This document shows, in pieces, positions 1 through 7,805 of a DNA stretch of 64,000 bases (position 1 is its first letter; each line of letters opens with the position of its first letter). The stretch comes from Geothrix campi. GTDB lineage: Bacteria > Acidobacteriota > Holophagae > Holophagales > Holophagaceae. Position numbers and translations under genes: made by a program. The DNA lies in the NCBI RefSeq assembly GCF_024609265.1, contig NZ_JANHMP010000003.1, positions 1 through 64,000 of the forward strand. The letters run 5' to 3'. The notes below the pieces were generated by a model. The model saw only the letters and a program-made list of their open reading frames with translations. It did not search any database and was not told the DNA's origin.

Positions 1-115
1 ATGGCGAATGCCAATGGCAGTTCACGCTAGCGGTATTCATTCGTAGCCGGCAAATCCCCGAATGGTTTCAAGAAGTCGGCCTTCCAAGGCCGCAAGGGTT
101 CTAAAATCAGGGGCC
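1..115. other. Tail of a truncated leading gene cassette
   Basis: This stretch precedes the first attC-like site and should be the 3' part of the cassette that site belongs to. I see no credible coding region: the open stretch starting at base 1 stops after nine codons. It is visibly richer in A+T than the chromosome further right, as most of the cassettes are. Confidence 0.4.
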
Positions 116-239
116 ACCTAACCCTCCGCTCAACTCGGACCCCGCCTGCATTGCCTTTCGCTCTCTCTCAACTTCTCGCTTCCTCGGCTCCGCTCAGCGC
201 CTCGGTGCAGGCGGGGCCGGTTAGCTTCTTTCGTTAGGC
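116..239 (+). repeat. attC: attC-like integron recombination site 1
   Basis: The left core reads ACCTAAC (116-122) and the right core GTTAGGC (233-239). Inside lie an L''-like box GCTCAACTCGG and an L'-like box CCGGTTAGC, which pair except for one extra base, as expected for the extrahelical base of attC. Beyond them CCCCGCCTGCA pairs with TGCAGGCGGGG. The 124-bp length fits long chromosomal attC sites. It is nearly identical to the sites at 2058, 2846 and 4151. Confidence 0.9.
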
Positions 240-265
240 TCTCTGAACAATCTGGAGTTAATCAT

Positions 266-2005
266 ATGAAAATCAAGGCAAAATTCACGATTAATTACCT
301 ACTTATCGCATTTGTGGCACTGCTTTCATTTAACTGTGGCGGTGGTGGTGGATCCACCCAGGCGACTCCTCCACCACTCAGCGTGTCGCTTTCCACCCAC
401 GCTATCACGGCATCTTCGTATGCTCAGGACCCGTATCTGGCCACTGCTACGGTCAACCTCACCATTTCCGGGGTCATACCTTCCGGTGGGCTCTATGTGG
501 GAGGGAATTTCACTAATAACGGGATTGACAGCATTTCGGCACTGCCAGCGAGCAACAACACGGTGGCGATCACAATCAATTACAAGAATGCCAGCACACT
601 TGCCGTCGGCACCTACAGTGACACCATTTCAGTAATCGTCTCGACCGACCAGGCCGGCAACAATCAGATCGCAAACAGCCCCCAGACCATCAGCTCGACC
701 TACAAGGTGCTTCTTCCACCGCCTCAAATCACCATGTCGAGTCCCGCTTCGGCATATGTCGGAGGCCCTGCTTTCACGTTGACGATCATAGGCAGTGGTT
801 TTCCTCCTGATGCCCAGATCCAGTGGAATGGCACCCTCATGCCAACCACTTATGTTTCGGCCACCAATCTTACAGCCACGATTCCAGCAACGGCCATCGC
901 CACTGCCGGGACCGCTCAGATCACGGTGAGTGGGCCAGACCTGACGGCATCTAGCCCCATCGCGTTCACCATTGGTAATTCCCAGGCAACCTTTATTAAT
1001 ATCCCGGCAGAGGATTTCGTTTGGGATGAGTTGAATCAGGTTATCTACGCCGCAATTCCAAACATTCTCCAGTACGGGCCTAATACCGTCTTCCCGAATA
1101 CCATCGCCGTGATCGACCCCATTCGCGGCAAGGTGATCAAGACAGTTTCCACAGGTGGTGGCATCTATCCTCCAGTAACCGGCCCTTTCCTCCTTGCCAT
1201 TTCAGATGACTCCAGTTTTCTTTATGCGTTCACTTATGTGAACCAACCCGGGGTTTCTTGCAGTCTTCAGCGATACGCCCTTCCTTCTTTGACTCTTGAT
1301 ACCACGTTCAATATTCCTCTCAGCACCAATTCCGTCTCTGCCATGACTGTTGCTCCCGGGGCTCCTCATACCCTTGCAGTTGCGATGGCAGCCCCTGGGG
1401 GCCGCAACGCCGGGGTCATGGTTTTTGACGATACGGTGCAGAGAGCCTCTTCGATTCTTGCTTCAGTAGACGGCCTTCCATTCTCATACCTGCAGTGGAG
1501 CCAAGATGCTTCCATGCTTTATGTTGCAGAAAATTGGCCCTCGCTCGGGGAATACATGACCTTGAGTGTGAACACAGGTGGGCTGACCCTGCAGTCTGAT
1601 GCAGCTGGGATTCTTTCCTCGGGTAGCCACGATATCCACTACGTATCGTCCACGGGGAAAATCTATGTCGGTAACGGGCAAGTGCTGGACCCCTCTACCC
1701 ACAATATGATCGGGGCATGCGGTTCTGGCTGGGATGGAATGACTCCAGATCCAATTCTAGGACTTGGCTTCTTCCTTGATCTTCATCCCCCACAATCAAA
1801 TGGTACGTCCAGCCTGGCCATTCACTCATACGATCTCGCTCAGTATTCTTCTTTCTCAACGACGACCGTTCCCCTTATTAGCATACCGAATACTTATGGT
1901 TTCTCGCCCAATCGAATCCTCCGTTGCGGACCATCAGCCTTGGTATTGGGAGGTGGTCTTGGTCCCATCTGCGTCATCACAGGACCATTTGCCCAAGGAA
2001 AATGA
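266..2005 (+). CDS. Cassette-borne lipoprotein with TIG-like domain and propeller-like C-terminal region
   Basis: This 579-residue protein begins with a charged start, a hydrophobic stretch and a lipobox ending at Cys24 (LSFNC) followed by five glycines, so it should be a lipid-anchored envelope protein. Residues ~38-150 look Ig-like. Residues ~153-240 resemble an IPT/TIG domain (PxITMSSPAS start, GSGFPPDAQIQWNG core). Residues ~245-575 have the repeating beta character of lactonase or YVTN-type propellers (VIDPIRGKVIKTV). It has its own Shine-Dalgarno (GGAG, 254-257) and sits alone between two attC-like sites. Surface binding is likely; the ligand is unknown. Confidence 0.85.
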   Translation: MKIKAKFTINYLLIAFVALLSFNCGGGGGSTQATPPPLSVSLSTHAITASSYAQDPYLATATVNLTISGVIPSGGLYVGGNFTNNGIDSISALPASNNTVAITINYKNASTLAVGTYSDTISVIVSTDQAGNNQIANSPQTISSTYKVLLPPPQITMSSPASAYVGGPAFTLTIIGSGFPPDAQIQWNGTLMPTTYVSATNLTATIPATAIATAGTAQITVSGPDLTASSPIAFTIGNSQATFINIPAEDFVWDELNQVIYAAIPNILQYGPNTVFPNTIAVIDPIRGKVIKTVSTGGGIYPPVTGPFLLAISDDSSFLYAFTYVNQPGVSCSLQRYALPSLTLDTTFNIPLSTNSVSAMTVAPGAPHTLAVAMAAPGGRNAGVMVFDDTVQRASSILASVDGLPFSYLQWSQDASMLYVAENWPSLGEYMTLSVNTGGLTLQSDAAGILSSGSHDIHYVSSTGKIYVGNGQVLDPSTHNMIGACGSGWDGMTPDPILGLGFFLDLHPPQSNGTSSLAIHSYDLAQYSSFSTTTVPLISIPNTYGFSPNRILRCGPSALVLGGGLGPICVITGPFAQGK

Positions 2006-2057
2006 TCAATGGATTCAAGGCGCCTCGGGATCTTAGAACCAGACCCTCACCCGTGGG

Positions 2058-2182
2058 ACCTAACCCCTCGCTCAACTCAGACCCCGCCTGCATTGCCTTC
2101 CGCTCTCTCTCAGCTTCTCGCTTCCTCGGCTTCGCCCAGCGCTTCGGCGCAGGCGGGGTCCGGTTAGCTTCCTTCGTTAGGC
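2058..2182 (+). repeat. attC: attC-like integron recombination site 2
   Basis: The left core ACCTAAC lies at 2058-2064 and the right core GTTAGGC at 2176-2182. It shares the inner boxes and the ACCCCGCCTGCA / TGCAGGCGGGGT arms with site 1 and differs from it at only a few positions. It closes the TIG-lipoprotein cassette. Confidence 0.92.
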
Positions 2183-2189
2183 GCAACCA

Positions 2190-2801
2190 ATGTCCGCGAA
2201 AATTGTCCGTATCACAAGAAACCTTGGCTTCGATGAAGTGCAAAGTGGAGCTGTCTCCGCGATCCAAGCCTATAAGACTCAAGTAATGGAGTGGGTCATT
2301 GGTCCAGCCAAGGTGTTGGCAGCGCATCTGCCGCGAAATACCGATCACGGCATGGCAATCCTTGCGCTTGAATTGATGTTTTTTGAGCCACATGGCCAAT
2401 TTCTTAATCCTGCGACTTCGGGCTCAAGAAACAAATTCTGCACTGCCTTTGACAGATTCCGTGAATACCTTAAATCTCATTCTCAAATCCTTGAAGACAC
2501 AGATAGACTCTCTTCGGAAAAGATTTATAAATGGGCTCGGTGTGGCTTATTCCATTCATCACTTCTTGCCTCGGATCTTTTAGTCGATGCGGTTGAATTT
2601 AGTGGTCGGCCCCTAGCGAAGAACACCGTTCTTGAGGGGTGGCTCGTCGATCCTTGGTTGCTTCTGGGATGTCTTGAGAATTATCTGGGGAAGTATGTGT
2701 CAGAGATTGAGGGTAATCCCTCTGGTATTCTCGCCACTCATTTCAATAGCACATTCACCACATTGTTCAATGAACCACTGGAACGGTTTTCTAAGATGTA
2801 A
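2190..2801 (+). CDS. Cassette-borne protein of unknown function
   Basis: I do not recognise this 203-residue protein. It has no signal peptide or membrane segment and looks like a mixed, mostly helical cytoplasmic protein (for example SAIQAYKTQVMEWVIGPAKV near residue 25 and LLASDLLVDAVEF near 125). The ATG lies eight bases after the right core of attC site 2, so the TTAGG of that core is the only Shine-Dalgarno-like sequence in range. It is the only gene between sites 2 and 3 and its base composition is visibly more AT-rich than the chromosome to the right. Confidence 0.8.
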   Translation: MSAKIVRITRNLGFDEVQSGAVSAIQAYKTQVMEWVIGPAKVLAAHLPRNTDHGMAILALELMFFEPHGQFLNPATSGSRNKFCTAFDRFREYLKSHSQILEDTDRLSSEKIYKWARCGLFHSSLLASDLLVDAVEFSGRPLAKNTVLEGWLVDPWLLLGCLENYLGKYVSEIEGNPSGILATHFNSTFTTLFNEPLERFSKM

Positions 2802-2845
2802 TGGTGGAAAAGTCTCTCCTTCAACCAAACAATCATGCTTCGCCC

Positions 2846-2969
2846 GCCTAACCTTCCGCTCAACTCGGACCCCGCCTGCATTGCCTTTCGCTCTCTCTCA
2901 ACTTCTCGCTTCCTCGGCTCCGCTCAGCGCCTCGGTGCAGGCGGGGCCGCTTAGCTTCCTTCGTTAGGA
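2846..2969 (+). repeat. attC: attC-like integron recombination site 3
   Basis: The left core GCCTAAC is at 2846-2852 and the right core GTTAGGA at 2963-2969. The sequence between is nearly identical to site 1, with CCCCGCCTGCA and TGCAGGCGGGG arms. The right core runs into the Shine-Dalgarno of the next gene (GGAG, 2967-2970). Confidence 0.92.
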
Positions 2970-2974
2970 GTTAT

Positions 2975-4120
2975 ATGCCATCAATAGTCGCTAAAAATCG
3001 GAATCGCCTCAAGTGTGCCGTATCGGGCCTAGTTGGTCTTTGGCTAGCCGTAGTGATGCTCAATTGTGGTGGTGGTGGTGGTGAGAACAGTGGCGGTAAC
3101 AGCATACCCAACTTCACAGCCATGAACTCTATGGCGACACCAAGGGAAAACCACACAGCAACGTTGTTGCCAGATGGCAGGGTTCTCATCGCGGGTGGAT
3201 GGAATACCCACCTCGGTTCCCTCTCGCTCGCGGAGCTGTACACGCCCTCCACAAGGACCTTCACAGATACAGGGTTCATGACCACAGTAAGGCAAAAGCA
3301 CACGGCCACTGTGCTACCAAACGGCACTGTGCTTCTTATCGGGGGAGTTGACTACGTCCTTGGTTTTCTATCAAGCGCAGAGATCTATAGTCCCTCTACA
3401 CAAGCTTTCACAACGGCATCGGGATCCCTGGTCACGGGGAGATGTTCCCACACGGCGACGCTTCTTCCGACGGGCAAGATTCTCGTGACCGGGGGGTGGG
3501 GTCGTTATCTCGAAATGGCGAGCGCGGAACTCTTTGACCCAGCCTTAGGAACCTTCACGGCTACGGGTTCCATGGCCAGCATTAGGTCAGGTCATACCGC
3601 AACACTGTTGCCTAATGGCAAGGTCCTCATCGCCGGGGGAACTGGCAACGGTGATTGGCTTGCGACTGCAGAGCTGTACGATCCCTTGACTGGATCCTTC
3701 ACGGCCACAGGGTCCATGGCAGCTAAAAGAGCAGGCCATTCAGCGATGCTGCTACCAAACGGGAAGGTGCTAATCGCAGGCGGGAGCAACCAAATAGAAC
3801 AACTTGCCACTGCAGAGTTGTACGATCCCTCAACTGGTGCCTTCGTGGCCACGGGGTCCCTTGACTCGCCAAGGGATAGCTTCACAGCAACGCTGATGTC
3901 GAACGGCAAGGTCTTCATTGCTGGAGGTAACTTCAAGAATCGTGCTCTCCTGGCGACTTCTCTCTATAACCCAACAACAGAAACCTTCACGGCCACAGGG
4001 TCAATGATCACGGGGAGGTGTTTTCATACATCAACACTCCTGTCGGACGGCACAGTTCTTATTGCAGGAGGAGACGATGGTAGTGGGGCTGTTGTTAAGG
4101 TTGAAAATTACCGAAATTAA
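2975..4120 (+). CDS. Cassette-borne Kelch-like repeat lipoprotein
   Basis: This 381-residue protein has a signal sequence with a lipobox (VMLNC) near residue 31, followed by GGGGG and a flexible linker. The rest is about six repeats of roughly 50 residues with the pattern [17 protein letters not shown] followed by AELYDPxTGxFTATGSM. This is the Kelch/galactose-oxidase-like beta-propeller signature. No catalytic copper ligands can be assigned. The start follows the Shine-Dalgarno formed by the right core of attC site 3 (TTAGGAG, six bases before ATG). It is a second lipid-anchored propeller-type protein in the same array; function is probably surface binding. Confidence 0.88.
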   Translation: MPSIVAKNRNRLKCAVSGLVGLWLAVVMLNCGGGGGENSGGNSIPNFTAMNSMATPRENHTATLLPDGRVLIAGGWNTHLGSLSLAELYTPSTRTFTDTGFMTTVRQKHTATVLPNGTVLLIGGVDYVLGFLSSAEIYSPSTQAFTTASGSLVTGRCSHTATLLPTGKILVTGGWGRYLEMASAELFDPALGTFTATGSMASIRSGHTATLLPNGKVLIAGGTGNGDWLATAELYDPLTGSFTATGSMAAKRAGHSAMLLPNGKVLIAGGSNQIEQLATAELYDPSTGAFVATGSLDSPRDSFTATLMSNGKVFIAGGNFKNRALLATSLYNPTTETFTATGSMITGRCFHTSTLLSDGTVLIAGGDDGSGAVVKVENYRN

Positions 4121-4150
4121 CAGAATTTTCAAAAATAAGTATTTCAGGCC

Positions 4151-4274
4151 TCTTAACCCTCCGCTCAAGTCGGACCCCGCCTGCATTGCCTTCCGTTCTC
4201 TCTCAGCTTCCCGCTTCCTCGGCTCCGTTCAGCGCCCCGGTGCAGGCGGGGCCGGTTAGCTTCATTCGTTAGGC
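4151..4274 (+). repeat. attC: attC-like integron recombination site 4
   Basis: The left core is TCTTAAC (4151-4157) and the right core GTTAGGC (4268-4274). The arms and inner boxes match sites 1-3 closely, with one change in the L''-like box (CAAGTCGG in place of CAACTCGG). Confidence 0.92.
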
Positions 4275-4278
4275 CTCC

Positions 4279-4539
4279 ATGGATTTTTACGTACTAACCA
4301 CAACGGGATACCAAGACCTCGTGGCGGAGCTGGGTCGAACGCCTTCACCTATCTGGTTGAACGAGGGCGTTCTCGCCAAGGAAGAAGTGGCTCGACTGAG
4401 AGAAGCCGGAATTATGGTGACTGTGTTCTCTGAGCATCGTGATCCTGAGGATCTTCAGGCAATCACGAAGGACATTTGGACCATTCTAGAACACCATGAA
4501 GGGGAGTCCGTATGGGTCCAATACCCGCCATCGGCCTAA
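4279..4539 (+). CDS. Small cassette-borne protein of unknown function
   Basis: This 86-residue acidic protein is not recognised. It looks like a compact alpha/beta protein (FYVLTTTGYQDLVAEL at the start, AGIMVTVFSEHRDPEDLQ in the middle) without signal peptide or membrane segment. The ATG is five bases downstream of the right core of attC site 4, whose TTAGG is the only Shine-Dalgarno-like element available. Its stop codon TAA (4537-4539) is part of the left core GCCTAAC of attC site 5, so the gene fills the cassette completely. Confidence 0.8.
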   Translation: MDFYVLTTTGYQDLVAELGRTPSPIWLNEGVLAKEEVARLREAGIMVTVFSEHRDPEDLQAITKDIWTILEHHEGESVWVQYPPSA

Positions 4540-4657
4540 CCCTTAGCTTAGCTGGGGCTCCGCCTGCATTGCCTTCCGCTCTCTCTCACCTCCCTGCTTC
4601 CTCGGCTCCGCTCAGCGCCTCGGTGCAGGCGGGGCTCGTCAGCTTCATCCGTTGGTC
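4534..4657 (+). repeat. attC: attC-like integron recombination site 5, partly diverged
   Basis: The left core GCCTAAC is at 4534-4540 and the right core GTTGGTC at 4651-4657. The arms GGGGCTCCGCCTGCA and TGCAGGCGGGGCTC are kept, but the inner boxes have drifted (CTTAGCT, GTCAGC). It overlaps the last codons of the upstream gene. Confidence 0.85.
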
Positions 4658-4719
4658 CTGCAACCAAGACGACATGTTCTGAAATACTCGTTCGAATTCT
4701 GCAGCTGTAGGATGTCCTC

Positions 4720-5295
4720 ATGACTCCACACAAGCCTTCCCTTGATAACATCGTGGCCATTCTGGCGCGCACCCCCGCCAGCCTATCGGCCTTACTTGAA
4801 GGATTGCCTCAAGCCTTGGTAACAGTCACCGAAGGCGGCAATACATGGTCTCCATATGACGTTATCGGTCACCTCATTTACGGCGAACGCGTCAATTGGA
4901 TCCCGCGCGCGCGACACATCCTAGCGGGCGAGACCCGCCCCTTTGACCCATTTGATCGAACGGCTCAATTCACACAGAGCCAAGGCAAGGAACTATCAGA
5001 ATTGCTCAAGACATTCGAAATGCTCAGGCGAGAAAATTTGGCCACTCTCGCTGGAATGAACCTTACAGATACGGACTTCTTCCGCGTTGGGCATCATCCA
5101 GAACTAGGTGAAGTCACCCTGGGTCAACTACTGGCAACTTGGGCAGTGCATGATCTTGACCATCTCGGTCAAATTGCTCGAACCCTTGCGAAGGCGCACA
5201 CCAGCGCTGTCGGCCCCTGGGGGCGATTCCTCTCGATTTTGAAGGATCGCCAGCATGAACCAGCCTCAAATGGAGCCGGGTCGAACAAGGCCTAA
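4720..5295 (+). CDS. Cassette-borne DinB-superfamily protein
   Basis: This 191-residue protein has the pattern of DinB/YfiT-like four-helix-bundle proteins. Expected metal-binding histidines appear near residue 51 (DVIGHLIYGE) and in the late helix WAVHDLDHLGQIART near residues 145-152. Members bind a divalent metal and several act as thiol-dependent transferases; the substrate here is unknown. The ATG follows a weak AGGA 8-10 bases upstream. The stop codon TAA (5293-5295) lies inside the left core of attC site 6. A second, unrelated-looking DinB-type gene sits at 13330 outside the array. Confidence 0.85.
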   Translation: MTPHKPSLDNIVAILARTPASLSALLEGLPQALVTVTEGGNTWSPYDVIGHLIYGERVNWIPRARHILAGETRPFDPFDRTAQFTQSQGKELSELLKTFEMLRRENLATLAGMNLTDTDFFRVGHHPELGEVTLGQLLATWAVHDLDHLGQIARTLAKAHTSAVGPWGRFLSILKDRQHEPASNGAGSNKA

Positions 5296-5410
5296 CCTCT
5301 CGCTCAACTCGAACCCAGCCTGCATTGCCTTTCGCTCTCTCATCTCCCTGCTTTCTCGGCTCCGCTCGGCGCCTCGGTGCAGGCGGAGTGGAGTACCTTC
5401 ACTGGTAGGT
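5290..5410 (+). repeat. attC: attC-like integron recombination site 6, diverged
   Basis: The left core GCCTAAC (5290-5296) is intact, but the right core has drifted to GGTAGGT (5404-5410). The left arm reads CCCAGCCTGCA and the right arm TGCAGGCGGAGT, so the stem carries mismatches. It is probably a weaker or dead site. Confidence 0.78.
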
Positions 5411-5426
5411 TGGCTCGACAAGTCCA

Positions 5427-5873
5427 CTACTCTGAGACCTCGGCGATAAGGTCGCGTCCCATGTAAATTCGGGCTGGCAACTTCACCGAGTGTTCAAGGA
5501 AAAAGCTCATGTCCCGGTAGGCACCTGGAGCAATCAGAACAGGCTGGGTGGGCAACAGATGATGCACCGTGCAGCCATCAAACGTTTCACTCCAACCACA
5601 AAGGCTTGATTGACTCCCATTGCTACCCACGATGAGCAATTCATCCAAGGCCAACCTGGCAGTCTCATTTGTCATGTTTTGAAGATGAAGATCGACTCGC
5701 CGTTTGGAAATTCGTGTGTCTGGCTGGAAGTTGCGAATGGTCAGATTGAGTTGTCCGACTCGGATTGGATTTGAGCCCAACTCTTTTACCTTGAGTTTGA
5801 TCTGGGTGGGCGCCTGGGCCGCCAAACCCAGGGCCAGGGCAAGCAGTGGTAAGATTCTCGAGATCCGTTTCAT
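5427..5873 (-). CDS. Secreted protein of unknown function, reversed within the cassette array
   Basis: This 148-residue protein has a Sec-type signal peptide (MKRISRILPLLALALGLAAQA, cleavage probably after Ala-Gln-Ala). The mature part is beta-rich with a possible disulfide pair (LCGW and DGCTVHH). I do not recognise the family. The start is set by AAGGAG seven bases upstream of the ATG; a longer reading to 5912 lacks a ribosome-binding site. It is the only gene in the array opposite to the attC direction. It therefore cannot use read-through from an array promoter and probably has its own in the AT-rich stretch 5880-5990. Confidence 0.75.
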   Translation of the reverse strand: MKRISRILPLLALALGLAAQAPTQIKLKVKELGSNPIRVGQLNLTIRNFQPDTRISKRRVDLHLQNMTNETARLALDELLIVGSNGSQSSLCGWSETFDGCTVHHLLPTQPVLIAPGAYRDMSFFLEHSVKLPARIYMGRDLIAEVSE

Positions 5874-6024
5874 ATAAGCTCCTTTTTGAATAGGTTGGAA
5901 CAGCCTTAGCAATCAACATTCCAATTTTTATTGTTTAAAATAATTAGATTTAGCGTATATTTGCCCATTTCTATCGTAGCCTATTGCATCTTAAGGCATG
6001 GTAATCGAGGCTTTATGCAACGGT

Positions 6025-6132
6025 ATCTGACCTTCCGCTCAACTCCACGACCTGGCCTTCCGCTCTCTCTCAGCTTCCTGCTGCCTCGGCACCGCCCCGT
6101 GTCTCGGGGTCGGTTGGCTTCCAGCGATAGAC
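6025..6132 (+). repeat. attC: Degenerate attC-like site 7
   Basis: The segment keeps the middle of the repeat family (CTTCCGCTCAACTC, then CGCTCTCTCTCAGCTTCCTG). The left core is ATCTGAC and the right core GATAGAC, and the pairing arms are reduced to a short ACCCC/GGGGT-like remnant (CCCCGTGTCTCGGGGTCGGTTGGC). It is shorter than the others and probably not recombinogenic. Confidence 0.6.
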
Positions 6133-6165
6133 CGGCAATAGCCGCACTCCAGACGCGAGGACGTC

Positions 6166-7023
6166 ATGCCCGATAGACCAGTGGCGGCGCCAGACAACAC
6201 GGCGGTGCGGACCGCCTTGTGGCGGGCATTGCACGTCGAAAGGGACTCGCCGCCGCATGTGTTCGAGGATGTCGTCGGCTTGAAGCTGGTGGCTCCCGAT
6301 GACGGATGGCGTGATCGCCCAGACATGAGCCCGTTCACGCGGCCCTTCCGTGCCTCCATCGTGGCCCGGGCCCGCTTCATCGAAGATCTCGTCGCCGAAC
6401 AGGCCGCCCATGGCGTCGGGCAGTACGTCATCCTCGGAGCGGGCCTGGATACCTTCGTCCAGCGTCGGCCAGAGGTTGCCTCCCGTCTGCTCGTGTTCGA
6501 GATTGACCAACCCGGCCCGCAGGCATGGAAACGCCAGCGCCTCGTCGACCTCGGCCTCGGTATCCCGCCATTCTTGCGGCTCGTGCCCGTCGACTTCGAG
6601 GCTGGCGACACGTGGTGGGAGGGGCTGGCAGCCTCGGGCTTCGACGCCAGGCGGTCAGCGGTCGTGGCCTCCACTGGTGTCAGCATGTACCTGACCAGGG
6701 ACGCGATCACCGCGACGCTGCGGAAGGTTGCAGCGCTCGCTCCGGGCTCCACGCTCGCCATGTCGTTCCTCCTTCCGATCGAGCTGGCGGACCCAGAGGT
6801 GCGTCCCGGGATCGAGCGGGCGATCGCGGGGGCGCGAGCCAACGGCACTCCCTTCATCAGCTTCTTCACGCCGGCGGAGATGCTGGCACTTGCCCGCGAA
6901 GCCGGCTTCAGAGAGGTCCAGCACGTATCGGCTGCCACGCTTACCCAACGCTACTTTTCGGGCAGGACCGATGGCCTTCGTCCGCCAAACAATGCAGAAG
7001 AATTGCTGGTAGCGCGCACCTGA
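6166..7023 (+). CDS. Class I SAM-dependent methyltransferase, TIGR00027/LCM-like
   Basis: This 285-residue protein matches the leucine-carboxyl-methyltransferase-like group common as paralogues in actinobacteria. The N-terminal part has the ARFIEDLVAEQ helix, then the SAM-binding motif YVILGAGLDTF near residues 87-97, a motif-II acid in VFEIDQPGPQAWKRQR near 112, and ASTGVSMYLTRDAI near 168. The methyl acceptor is unknown. The ATG has GAGG at 6156-6159. It lies between degenerate sites 7 and 8, and its GC content looks like the chromosome, unlike the cassettes to the left. Confidence 0.85.
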   Translation: MPDRPVAAPDNTAVRTALWRALHVERDSPPHVFEDVVGLKLVAPDDGWRDRPDMSPFTRPFRASIVARARFIEDLVAEQAAHGVGQYVILGAGLDTFVQRRPEVASRLLVFEIDQPGPQAWKRQRLVDLGLGIPPFLRLVPVDFEAGDTWWEGLAASGFDARRSAVVASTGVSMYLTRDAITATLRKVAALAPGSTLAMSFLLPIELADPEVRPGIERAIAGARANGTPFISFFTPAEMLALAREAGFREVQHVSAATLTQRYFSGRTDGLRPPNNAEELLVART

Positions 7024-7032
7024 AAGCCTGCG

Positions 7033-7155
7033 TGCCACCCCATGATTCAACCCGGACCTGCCTGCATGGCCATCCGCACGCTCTCCCCGACCCGCTTCCC
7101 CGACTCCGCTCAGCGCCCGGTGCAGGCAGGACCCTGTTAGCTTCCTTCGTGAGGT
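7033..7155 (+). repeat. attC: Degenerate attC-like site 8
   Basis: The left core has decayed to TGCCACC, while TTCAACCCGGACCTGCCTGCA aligns with the L'' box and arm of the family in pieces. The right arm TGCAGGCAGGACC, the box TGTTAGC and a right core GTGAGGT (7149-7155) are recognisable. It is the last clear member of the array. Confidence 0.72.
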
Positions 7156-7160
7156 CTCCT

Positions 7161-7568
7161 ATGACCACCCATGCAGAGCCCCCAAGTCAGGCTGAACTTG
7201 AGGAGGCTCTGGGTTCAGCTCTACCGATTTGGACGGCCATCCTCGCCTGCGCTGAAGCCGCCCATGCTCCGCTCAGCACGGCCTGGAAGCCTTCCAGAAC
7301 AGGGTTCGGTCGCATGTGCATGCTCCAGCACAAGAAGAGAACCCTGCTCTACCTCACTCCCGACAAGGACAGGATTTGGGTCGCCATCGTACTGGGCGAA
7401 CGTGCCTTTCAGCTCGCCCTGGCCAGTTCACTCCCCGAGGTGATCAAGAATCTGTTTCTCGAAGCCAGGCCCTACGCAGAAGGTCGAGGGATACGTTTTC
7501 CCATTCATTCCCCCGAGGACCTCCCAGCGGTGGCTGAACTCCTTGAAATCAAGACGACCGTGACGTGA
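7161..7568 (+). CDS. DUF3788-like protein
   Basis: This 135-residue protein resembles DUF3788: an aromatic/basic region around KPSRTGFGRMCMLQHKKRTLLYLTP, then VAIVLGERAFQLAL, and a C-terminal EARPYAEGRGIRFPI followed by an alternating LLEIKTTV strand. Function of the family is unknown. ATG 7161 follows GTGAGG of attC site 8 at normal Shine-Dalgarno distance; the reading frame stays open far upstream through site 8, but no start there is supported. It is the last gene of the array, and I see no attC after it. Confidence 0.78.
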   Translation: MTTHAEPPSQAELEEALGSALPIWTAILACAEAAHAPLSTAWKPSRTGFGRMCMLQHKKRTLLYLTPDKDRIWVAIVLGERAFQLALASSLPEVIKNLFLEARPYAEGRGIRFPIHSPEDLPAVAELLEIKTTVT

Positions 7569-7805
7569 ATCGGCCGAGCTTCCCGCAGAACCCAGGCCCG
7601 GCGGCATGGGTGGCCTGGTCTGGCGCTCCGGGCTGCGCGAACGTCGCCGATCCCACCCTTCGGATTGCTGATCCGTAATGGGCCCTTGGCAGGCACTGAG
7701 GTCCACTCGATTCGCTGGTTTCGCAGGTTGCCCCGTAGGACAGGTGTTCGAGCTTGCCTCGGGCCCCCAGGCCTGCACAAAACCCGCCTGGCCCCGCTCA
7801 GGTAG

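Noticed and set aside
116-7155. CRISPR array or transposon terminal repeats
   Set aside because: Repeats are ~124 bp with cores and single genes of 0.3-1.9 kb between them; CRISPR repeats are short with unique ~30-bp spacers, and no transposase is present.
6525-7160. N-terminal extension of the DUF3788 gene through attC site 8
   Set aside because: The frame is open by chance across the methyltransferase gene in another frame; ATG 7161 has a correct ribosome-binding site and fits the family length.
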